Source of the DNA: an uncultured Eudoraea sp.
GTDB lineage: Bacteria > Bacteroidota > Bacteroidia > Flavobacteriales > Flavobacteriaceae
Length of the DNA stretch: 64,000 bases
Assembly (NCBI RefSeq): GCF_947490415.1
Contig: NZ_CANLGX010000001.1
Span: forward strand, 744,001 to 808,000
Direction of reading: 5' to 3'
Position numbers and translations under genes: made by a program. A model generated the notes under the pieces. That model saw only the letters and a list, made by a program, of their open reading frames with translations. It did no database searches and was not told where the DNA came from. Below, in pieces: positions 19,421 through 27,036 of the stretch (position 1 is the first letter of the stretch; every line of letters starts with the position of its first letter).

Positions 19421-20206
19421 ATGTTCCGCTTCTTCCGACAAATACGTCAAAGACTCCTGACTGAAAAACCGCCTGCCGGACGGGCAGGTAAATTCAGCAA
19501 GTACCTGCTGTATGCGGTTGGGGAGATTTTGCTGGTGGTCATTGGGATTTTAATTGCCCTGCAGGTAAATAATTGGAATGAGTCAAGAAGAAAAGATTAT
19601 TTATTCAGGGATTCAATGGAGCAAATTCTTCTTGGCCTTAAATCTGATGTTAATGAACTTGTGAGCATATCCAAAGGACTCACTAATCAAATAAAACTAA
19701 TAGATATTGTCCTGATTCAACCAGATACATTTAGCCTAATCCAACGTCCCTTTGCCTTGCATTATATCATGTGGGATTATCATGGAGTTAAGTTAAATAC
19801 GGAAACCGAATATTTTATACAAAACCTGACTTATAACCCTGAAAATAAACAGCAAAAAACTTTGGCAAAGGGTTTAACAGATTACGTAATACGCATTAAA
19901 GGGTTCGAATCGGATATCGATATTGATTTCAATGATATTTTGTATCAGCATGGTCTTCCTAGGGCACTAATAACCCCTTATAATGGTCAGGAGCTGGTAG
20001 TTACCGATTCTACGTTTTACACGAAAGATCATATGAAAACAGCAACAGAGCTGATTCATTCAATTGAAATCAAAAACACCCTGAAAACTATAAAAACAAA
20101 GTCTCAATACGACTTGGCAACTATAGTTGGCCTGATCCAGAACTCTGAATCCTTAATAGCTGGAATAAAAGCTTTATATCCCGAAATAGGGGCAATGTAT
20201 AACTAA
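19421..20206 (+). CDS. DUF6090-like membrane protein with in-frame palindrome insertion
   Basis: MFRFFRQIRQRLLTEKPPAGRAGKFSKYLLYAVGEILLVVIGILIALQVNNWNE. Confidence 0.9.
   Translation: MFRFFRQIRQRLLTEKPPAGRAGKFSKYLLYAVGEILLVVIGILIALQVNNWNESRRKDYLFRDSMEQILLGLKSDVNELVSISKGLTNQIKLIDIVLIQPDTFSLIQRPFALHYIMWDYHGVKLNTETEYFIQNLTYNPENKQQKTLAKGLTDYVIRIKGFESDIDIDFNDILYQHGLPRALITPYNGQELVVTDSTFYTKDHMKTATELIHSIEIKNTLKTIKTKSQYDLATIVGLIQNSESLIAGIKALYPEIGAMYN
19469..19489. repeat. GC-rich palindrome (CCGCCTGCCGGACGGGCAGGT) inserted in CDS
   Basis: Adds 7 codons (PPAGRAG) relative to paralogues reading ...LLTENKFSKYLLYA... Confidence 0.7.
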
Positions 20207-20316
20207 CATGAATACACGATAAAAAGAATTAAAGTGCTTCTGGTAGCGATTGAGAGGTCATAGACAAATTTTTATTCCCGCTCACTTATCCTCTAATCCC
20301 GTTGTGGAACTTTAGT

Positions 20317-20440
20317 TTCTAAGAAATCCTTTCCCTCTCCTCACCCACTCTTTTCTGAACAACCTTACCATAATATTCCTGGGTGATTTTAATACTTGAA
20401 TGTCCTAAAAACTGAACTAAATCTCCTTTGGCACATTGCT
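20317..20440 (-). pseudogene. tyrosine recombinase 3'-end remnant
   Basis: TTTCTAAGAAATCCTTTCCCTCTCCTCACCCACTCTTTTCTGAAC... Confidence 0.8.
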
Positions 20441-20479
20441 ATACTTATCCAGGCAATGTCCTTCTTTAAACTGTCCTTA

Positions 20480-20653
20480 GCCTATGATCTCATCCTGTTC
20501 TATATCCCAAATAACCTCAACAAAAAACTTATCCAAGGCATATAGGACAAACTTAGATTTACCTTCTATAACAATATCAAGGAACCTACCTTTGGCAAAT
20601 ACAGTGTCATACTGCTCATCCTCTGTTAGTATTTTGTATTCATAGAGAGTCAT
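20480..20653 (-). CDS. small conserved protein
   Basis: MTLYEYKILTEDEQYDTVFAKGRFLDIVIEGKSKFVLYALDKFFVEVIWDIEQDEIIG*; truncated copies at 8401 and 10171. Confidence 0.7.
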
Positions 20654-20823
20654 CGTCCTAAATTAGAAATGTAGAGTGCAACTATAATGCAAAATAGGAA
20701 TGATTTAAAACAAATTAATTATTAATTTCATATCCCAAAGAATATTACTAAAAAAGATGTACGGATTTACTGTTTTATGTAAAATCGGGGGTCTAAAGAT
20801 GTGTGTTACATCTATATAAATAA

Positions 20824-20833
20824 GTTGTAAGTC
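20824..20833 (+). repeat. attC-like R' end (GTTGTAAGTC) at left edge of cassette
   Basis: Exact reverse complement of R'' GACTTACAAC at 21347-21356. Confidence 0.6.
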
Positions 20834-20850
20834 AATAAAAGAGCAGTATA

Positions 20851-21345
20851 ATGAATTATGAAATAATTATTAATTCTATAGCAAGTATAGGAGTTATCTT
20901 ATCTGTCATCTTTCTTGCATATCAAATAAAGAAAAACACACAAGCTTCGAGGGCTAATTATTATGATTCTCTGAATAAAACCAATATGGAGTTTCTTAGA
21001 CAGCTAGTAGAAAATAGAGAACTTGGAGAATTGCTTGAAAAAGCGACATCCAATTGGGATAATTTAAATGAAGACGATAAGCGAACTTCTAATTATTTAT
21101 TTATTCAGCTTTTTAGACATTGGGAAAATATGTTCTATCAACATAAACTGTCTGTATTGGATAAACAACTTTGGACAAACCACTTGAATACTATGATTGG
21201 ATATTTTCATCACGACGGAACGCAAGAATGGTGGCTTAAGCGTAAAATGGCATTTGCAAAAGATTTTAGAGATTTTCTTGAAAAAACTGAAAAGCCAAAG
21301 CAAATTTATCCTACAATTAAGGATTTAACAATCAAAAACAAATAA
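20851..21345 (+). CDS. hypothetical protein with one N-terminal TM segment
   Basis: 164 aa, SIASIGVILSVIFLAYQIKKNTQASRANYYDSLNKTNMEFLRQLVENRELGEL. Confidence 0.8.
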   Translation: MNYEIIINSIASIGVILSVIFLAYQIKKNTQASRANYYDSLNKTNMEFLRQLVENRELGELLEKATSNWDNLNEDDKRTSNYLFIQLFRHWENMFYQHKLSVLDKQLWTNHLNTMIGYFHHDGTQEWWLKRKMAFAKDFRDFLEKTEKPKQIYPTIKDLTIKNK

Positions 21346-21346
21346 C

Positions 21347-21489
21347 GACTTACAACAAAGTATATAAAAAATTGCTGCTTTTAACTTAACCAAAGTTTGT
21401 TGCTTTGTTTACTAGCTTCTGATTTTCCTTCGGAAAATCCTCGCACACAAACACGCAACTTTCCATATACATAAACGTTGTATGCAATT
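21347..21489 (+). repeat. attC-like imperfect palindrome
   Basis: GACTTACAAC-AAAGTATATAAAAAATTGC ... GCAACTTTCCATATACATAAAC-GTTGTATGC. Confidence 0.7.
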
Positions 21490-21614
21490 TCTTAAAAATC
21501 TATTTGTTCTAGAATTTCAAAATAGATTAGAATTATATCAAGGGTATGCTACAATCCTTTAGGCTCGACTAATTATTTTTTGTTAAATTAGAGTCATTAT
21601 AAGGGATTAAAAAT

Positions 21615-22496
21615 ATGTTTGATTCGTACAAACACTTTTTGGAAACTCCTGATTATAACAAAATAATTGGAGAGGATTATTTAATAGTAGAGTTTAAATG
21701 TCCTATTAAGGAAGAACTTTTTACTGCATGGTCGGAATGTCATAGTGTTGTATATGTATTAAGTGGTCAAAAAAAATGGATAACCCCAGAAGCTGAATAT
21801 CTGGTAAAAGAAAATCAATCAATTTTTGTAAGAAAAGGCGCTTTTAAAAACCAACAGTATTTTGAAGATGGTTTTTGTGTGCTGATGTTTTTTATGAAAG
21901 ACGACTTTATTAAAAGGTGTATTAAAGAAGATATTAATAGGGAAACTACAGGTTTAAAAAAAATAAATCATCCAGATTTTGTTTATAGAATTAATGTTTC
22001 TGAAAGTTTAAATACTTTATACCTCTCTTTTTTTTCATATTTAAAGAAAGGTGAAAAAATTCCTGAGAAAATCATGGAATTAAAGTTCAGAGAAATGCTT
22101 TTAAACATCTGTACTAACCATAACAATTCAGATATTAAAAACGTACTTTATACACTGTCTCAAAATGTAAATGGTGGGATTGAACAAATAATGGAAGAGC
22201 AATATATATATAATTTAAAAGTTGATGAATTTGCAAGATTATGTGGCAAAAGTATATCTTCATTTAAAAGAGAATTTAAAAAGATATACCTAACAACTCC
22301 TGGGAAATGGTTACTCACTAAGCGCTTACATTTAGCTCGTAACCTCATCTTAAATACAGACTTTACAATTCAACAAATATGTTATGATTGTGGGTTCGAA
22401 AGTGATTCTCACTTTATTAGATCTTTTAAAAATCAATTTGGCATGACTCCCAACCAATGGAGAAGTTCAAAAAAATCTTCAATTCTGTTAAATTAA
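21615..22496 (+). CDS. AraC family transcriptional regulator
   Basis: C-terminal AraC HTH: DEFARLCGKSISSFKREFKKIYLTTPGKWLLTKRLHLA...QQICYDCGFESDSHFIRSFKNQFGMTPNQWR. Confidence 0.92.
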   Translation: MFDSYKHFLETPDYNKIIGEDYLIVEFKCPIKEELFTAWSECHSVVYVLSGQKKWITPEAEYLVKENQSIFVRKGAFKNQQYFEDGFCVLMFFMKDDFIKRCIKEDINRETTGLKKINHPDFVYRINVSESLNTLYLSFFSYLKKGEKIPEKIMELKFREMLLNICTNHNNSDIKNVLYTLSQNVNGGIEQIMEEQYIYNLKVDEFARLCGKSISSFKREFKKIYLTTPGKWLLTKRLHLARNLILNTDFTIQQICYDCGFESDSHFIRSFKNQFGMTPNQWRSSKKSSILLN

Positions 22497-22521
22497 AGAG
22501 GGTTGTAAATTAACCCTCTTT
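22495..22521. terminator. bidirectional hairpin terminator between convergent genes
   Basis: AAAGAGGGTTGTAAATTAACCCTCTTT. Confidence 0.75.
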
Positions 22522-22893
22522 AATAATTCCTTTTTTAACTTTTCGTTGCCTGTCCTTTTTTTGAGATATATCCCAATTTTCTCCTTTTAAGTATACAAAT
22601 ATAGTATGGATAATCATTGTAGTTCCACTAAATAAAGATCCAGAAAATAAATAGGTAAAAAATACATTCAAAAAAGAAGGAAACATTTCATTTTCAACAT
22701 TTACTGGACCTCCAATAATAAATGAAACTAACACTCCTACCCAAAAAGGAAGACATTGCATGCAACTTGTTAAGTATTTCCAAAAATTTGGACTTATTTT
22801 CTCAGCTATATCTCTTAATGGTTCAAATATTTTGCTTATAGTAACTATAGCTGATATTCCATAAACTATTAATATAATAATTAAAAATTCCAT
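22510..22893 (-). CDS. small membrane protein with CxxC-like CMQCLPFW
   Basis: 127 aa, several TM segments. Confidence 0.7.
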   Translation of the reverse strand: MEFLIIILIVYGISAIVTISKIFEPLRDIAEKISPNFWKYLTSCMQCLPFWVGVLVSFIIGGPVNVENEMFPSFLNVFFTYLFSGSLFSGTTMIIHTIFVYLKGENWDISQKKDRQRKVKKGIIKEG

Positions 22894-22944
22894 GATTTTG
22901 TCTTTATATTTAGTCTTAAAAATTATAAGCTGTTAGACATCTAG

Positions 22945-23295
22945 CTAAGTCATTTGCAACTTCATCCAAGCTGAATGACCTCCTTCTAAATTGCACACAT
23001 TTTTGACACCTTTTTCTTGGGCTTTAATAGCTGCCATATATGACATTACTCCTCCAGTACAACAAAATAAAAATGGTCCATCACAGTTAAAAATATCATT
23101 ATCTTCTTCAATACTTTTGTCAATTGAATCAAAAGGAATATTAATTGCTCCAGGAATACTACCTTGTGTTTCAATGCCTTTTGAATTCCTTACATCAATA
23201 ATTGTATAACTATTTTCAGCAATAATAGTATCTAAGCCATCAACAGTTATTTGCTCAATGATTTCTTTATACGTTTTATCTTTTTGAATGATCAT
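22945..23295 (-). CDS. rhodanese-like domain protein
   Basis: YTIIDVRNSKGIETQGSIPGAINIPFDSI ... FLFCCTGGVMSYMAA. Confidence 0.88.
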   Translation of the reverse strand: MIIQKDKTYKEIIEQITVDGLDTIIAENSYTIIDVRNSKGIETQGSIPGAINIPFDSIDKSIEEDNDIFNCDGPFLFCCTGGVMSYMAAIKAQEKGVKNVCNLEGGHSAWMKLQMT

Positions 23296-23310
23296 AATTG
23301 AATATTTAAA

Positions 23311-23679
23311 TTAAAGTGATATTACCTCTGCTCCTTCTAATATCAATTGATGTAAGGCCCCAGAGCCAATCATTTCCACTTCATCAATTAAGTTGTCAAC
23401 GGAATAGCCTCTAACTGCTGCACAAGGAGGACAAACCATTATTCTACATTTGTTATTTACAACTGCATCAATCATCTCTTTCATTGTTGGGTCTTTCGGG
23501 TTTAAATGGACATTATCTGCCGCTCCTTTTCTAACCCAATCAACTCCTGAACTAACTAAAAAAATACTTACATCTAATCCAGAATTAATGCCTCCATTTG
23601 CGATGCTCCAAGCTACAGATGCTCTTTCATCATCTAAACCGTAACTTATTAATACTACTACTTTCTTTTTTGTACTCAT
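23311..23679 (-). CDS. DsrE-family sulfur-relay-like protein
   Basis: VVVLISYGLDDERASVAWSIANGGINSGLDVSIFLVSSGV ... CRIMVCPPCAAVRGY. Confidence 0.82.
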   Translation of the reverse strand: MSTKKKVVVLISYGLDDERASVAWSIANGGINSGLDVSIFLVSSGVDWVRKGAADNVHLNPKDPTMKEMIDAVVNNKCRIMVCPPCAAVRGYSVDNLIDEVEMIGSGALHQLILEGAEVISL

Positions 23680-23899
23680 GATTAATTTATTTAAATGATT
23701 AATAATTATTTTGATATGGCAAATGTATGAGCGATTCTAAGGACCAAATTGATTCAAAAGTTCAAAAAATAGACCTCAAGGTTCAAATGGAGAGAAAGAC
23801 TAAAAAAACATTATAATATTAGAATTAGAAGCAAAATTATTCGAAGAATAAAGACGGCTTCTTTCAGTCAATGATGAAATATTAAAATGACTTTAAACA

Positions 23900-24033
23900 G
23901 CATACAACAACTTGTATAATTAATTGCGTCTGAAATTCCGAAAGTAATTTCCTCGCTGCTGAATAATGGGTTTTTGTTTATTTGCTATCTTAGACTAATT
24001 GCAACGAAACCATACAAGAACACGTTAGCCTTC
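23900..24033 (+). repeat. attC-like imperfect palindrome
   Basis: GCATACAAC-AACTTGTATAATTAATTGC ... TTGCAACGAAACCATACAAGAACAC-GTTAGCCTTC. Confidence 0.7.
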
Positions 24034-24088
24034 ATTACTACTTCGCTAAAAAAGCTATGTAGCAGAAACTATGACCAACCAATAACCA

Positions 24089-24820
24089 ATGATCAAATTC
24101 TTTAGAAAAATTCGCTACGACCTTATGGAAAAAAACAAAACTGGAAAGTATTTTAAATATGCGATTGGTGAAATTGTACTTGTTGTTATTGGAATATTAA
24201 TCGCACTGAGTATAAATAATTGGAATGAAGAGAGAAAGAATATCCTAAATGAGTCTCAATTAGTAAAAAATATTGTTGAAGATCTAAGGTTAGATTCAGA
24301 GCATATCAATCAGTCTTTAAACGAATTAACAAATCAATTATATATTATAGACCATTTGATTGCCAAGGTTCTTAACAGTGAAAATGAATTAAATTATGAC
24401 TCAACAGAACTTGTCCGATATTCATCGGATTTCAGGCCAATAACTCAACAAAACCATGCTGAATCTGTAAGCAACTTGAAAAATGAATCCAATAGGGAGC
24501 TACTTCAAAACTATTTTTTAATGGAAGATCGGGTAAGTGACATTTTCTTGGAATACGAAGACATTATTCATAACCAAATTAGACCATATTTACGTGATGT
24601 TGGTATGCACAATCTTAAATCATTATATGAAGCCCAACCTGGTAAATTACCGCTGAATTTTCTTAAACCTCAGATACTTGATCAACATTTGGGAAATATT
24701 AAATTTCAACAGCTTCTCTTCGAACGGCGGCTTAAAACAGAAAGCTTTAAAACATCCTTGACTGAACTAAATATAGAAAATATGGAGCTTATTAATATTC
24801 TTAATAAAAACAGCAAATAA
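24089..24820 (+). CDS. DUF6090-like membrane protein
   Basis: MIKFFRKIRYDLMEKNKTGKYFKYAIGEIVLVVIGILIALSINNWNEERK. Confidence 0.9.
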   Translation: MIKFFRKIRYDLMEKNKTGKYFKYAIGEIVLVVIGILIALSINNWNEERKNILNESQLVKNIVEDLRLDSEHINQSLNELTNQLYIIDHLIAKVLNSENELNYDSTELVRYSSDFRPITQQNHAESVSNLKNESNRELLQNYFLMEDRVSDIFLEYEDIIHNQIRPYLRDVGMHNLKSLYEAQPGKLPLNFLKPQILDQHLGNIKFQQLLFERRLKTESFKTSLTELNIENMELINILNKNSK

Positions 24821-24822
24821 CG

Positions 24823-24852
24823 AAAGCACAACAATGGCTATAAGTAATTGCT
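24823..24852 (+). repeat. attC-like R'' half
   Basis: AAAGCACAAC-AATGGCTATAAGTAATTGC, no full partner. Confidence 0.45.
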
Positions 24853-25037
24853 ACCTATTTCCTACTCCATCTTTATTAAGAAAGACCAAGCACTGCCACA
24901 TCTGTGATTCTCCTTAATGTGTACATATAATGATGTGCCATATAGCTTCCAAGCCCCAACCAACTTTGGGCTTAATCTAAATAAATTATCTTAGTTTGCA
25001 AAAGTGTGATACAGTGCATAATGTGCTATATTCAATT

Positions 25038-25047
25038 GTTAGAAATA
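25038..25047 (+). repeat. attC-like R' end (GTTAGAAATA) at left edge of ggt cassette
   Basis: Exact reverse complement of TATTTCTAAC at 26767-26776. Confidence 0.6.
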
Positions 25048-25052
25048 ATCTT

Positions 25053-26765
25053 ATGAACCGTTTTAAAATTATTGCCCTTATAAGCTATTGTCTTACAATA
25101 GGAAGCCATGTCATTTTAGCTCAAACCTATGCAAGAAATGGCATGGTTGTATCAAGTAGCAAAATCGCATCCGAAGTAGGAATCGAAATTCTAAAAAAAG
25201 GAGGGAACGCTATTGACGCTTCTGTGGCAACGGCCTTCGCATTGGCTGTCACGCATCCAACTGCTGGGAATATTGGAGGCGGGGGATTTTTGGTCTTCAT
25301 GGATTCTTCTGGAACTACTACTACAATTGATTTTCGGGAAAAAGCTCCGATGAATGCATCTTCGGATATGTTTCTTGATGAAGCCGGGAACCTTCCCAAA
25401 GGAATAAACCTTTACGGAAGGGAATCAACAAGTAATCACATCGGTCTGAACTCAGTAGGTGTACCTGGGACGGTAGCGGGCCTTTATCTGGCTCATGAAA
25501 AATACGGGCATTTACCCTGGGCGGATTTGGTTCAACCGGCAATTGACCTGGCAAATAATGGTTTTGAACTCACATGGAGCCTTGCACGTGCTGCAATCTA
25601 TCTCGATACCAACTCCAAAATTCAATTTATAAAAGATTATTTCAGAAAGGACAATGGTAAGCTTATATCTTTTGGGGAAGTTTGGAAGCAACCCGAACTG
25701 GCCAATACATTATCAGAAATCCGGGACAAGGGTCATGACGGTTTCTATAAGGGAGGAGTAGCAAAGGAAATTGCCCGTTATATGAAGGAAAATGGAGGGA
25801 TAATAACGAAAAAAGACCTTCAGAAATACTCAGCTGTGGAAAGAAAACCTATAAAAGGGACCTACAAAGGCTATGACATATACTCCATGCCACCTCCCAG
25901 TTCTGGAGGGGTAGCACTTGTTGAAATGATGAATCTTATGGAATTAGCAGACCTGGATTCCATTGAATTCAATTCTACCGAATATGTCCATTTACTTACG
26001 GAGGTAATGAGAAGAGCTTATGCGGACAGGGCAGAACATTTAGGAGATCCTGATTTTAATCTGAATACTCCTATAAATAAATTGACTTCAAAAAAATTTG
26101 CCAAAAAGCGTTTTGAAAATATTGATTGGTCAAAAGCATCGCCAAGTGACTCGACAAAATTCGGACAAATTTATGATGGCAGCAGCACCACTCACTTTTC
26201 TGTGGTTGATAAAAACAGTAACGCCGTTTCTTTGACTTACACTTTAGAACGTAGCTATGGCTCTGGAATGGGGTCTCCCAAACTTGGCTTTATATTCAAT
26301 AATGAAATGGGGGATTTCAACCCAATACCCAATGAAACTACAAGTTCCGGACTGATAGGAACAAATCCAAATATCATTCAACCGGAAAAAAGAATGCTAT
26401 CAAGTATGACCCCTACGATCGTCGCTAAAGACGGAAAACCGTACCTTGTTATAGGGAGTCCGGGTGGAAAAACCATTATTAATACCGTTTTTCAAACGGT
26501 ATTGAATGTCCTGGAGTATGATATGCAAATAGATAAGGCTATAGAAGCAATGAAAATTAATCATGAGTGGTTACCCAATATAATTGAATACGAAGAACAC
26601 CTGCTATCTCCTGACACAAAGAGAAATCTTGAACTCATGGGCCATCAGTTGATCCCTGTATCGTCTTTAGGTGCCTTAATGGGGATTGTAATTGATCCGA
26701 AGAATACTATTCTGATTGGAGCATCCGATTCATCCAGACCTGAGGGAGCTGCAATTGGTTATTAA
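25053..26765 (+). CDS. ggt: gamma-glutamyltransferase
   Basis: ARNGMVVSSSKIASEVGIEILKKGGNAIDASVATAFALAVTHPTAGNIGGGGF ... TTHFSVVDKNSNAVSLTYTLERSYGSGM; start chosen at MNRFKIIALISYC signal peptide. Confidence 0.93.
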   Translation: MNRFKIIALISYCLTIGSHVILAQTYARNGMVVSSSKIASEVGIEILKKGGNAIDASVATAFALAVTHPTAGNIGGGGFLVFMDSSGTTTTIDFREKAPMNASSDMFLDEAGNLPKGINLYGRESTSNHIGLNSVGVPGTVAGLYLAHEKYGHLPWADLVQPAIDLANNGFELTWSLARAAIYLDTNSKIQFIKDYFRKDNGKLISFGEVWKQPELANTLSEIRDKGHDGFYKGGVAKEIARYMKENGGIITKKDLQKYSAVERKPIKGTYKGYDIYSMPPPSSGGVALVEMMNLMELADLDSIEFNSTEYVHLLTEVMRRAYADRAEHLGDPDFNLNTPINKLTSKKFAKKRFENIDWSKASPSDSTKFGQIYDGSSTTHFSVVDKNSNAVSLTYTLERSYGSGMGSPKLGFIFNNEMGDFNPIPNETTSSGLIGTNPNIIQPEKRMLSSMTPTIVAKDGKPYLVIGSPGGKTIINTVFQTVLNVLEYDMQIDKAIEAMKINHEWLPNIIEYEEHLLSPDTKRNLELMGHQLIPVSSLGALMGIVIDPKNTILIGASDSSRPEGAAIGY

Positions 26766-26766
26766 C

Positions 26767-26825
26767 TATTTCTAACATTGTATAACCTGCATTAAAAACC
26801 AGGTTATACTAAACATTAACTAAAT
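26767..26825 (+). repeat. compact attC-like site
   Basis: TATTTCTAAC-ATTGTATAACCTG-CATTAAAAAC-CAGGTTATACTAAAC-ATTAACTAA. Confidence 0.6.
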
Positions 26826-26989
26826 TTTTTTTGAAATCCTTTCCATCTCCTCGCTAACCCTCTTCTGAACAATCTTCCCTTGGTGCTTTTGGGTAATTTA
26901 ATACTTAAAAGTCCTGACAATTCACTTACTATCTCCATTGTAACGCCCATATAAAGCAACATAATGGACGAAATGGTATATCTGCCATA
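26815..26989 (-). pseudogene. tyrosine recombinase 3'-end remnant
   Basis: ATTAACTAAATTTTTTTTGAAATCCTTTCCATCTCCTCGCTAACCC...CTTACTATCTCCATTGTAACGCCC. Confidence 0.8.
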
Positions 26990-27036
26990 TTTAATAATTC
27001 CTTATCTTAGGAAGAACAACTAACCGCTTCCTTATA

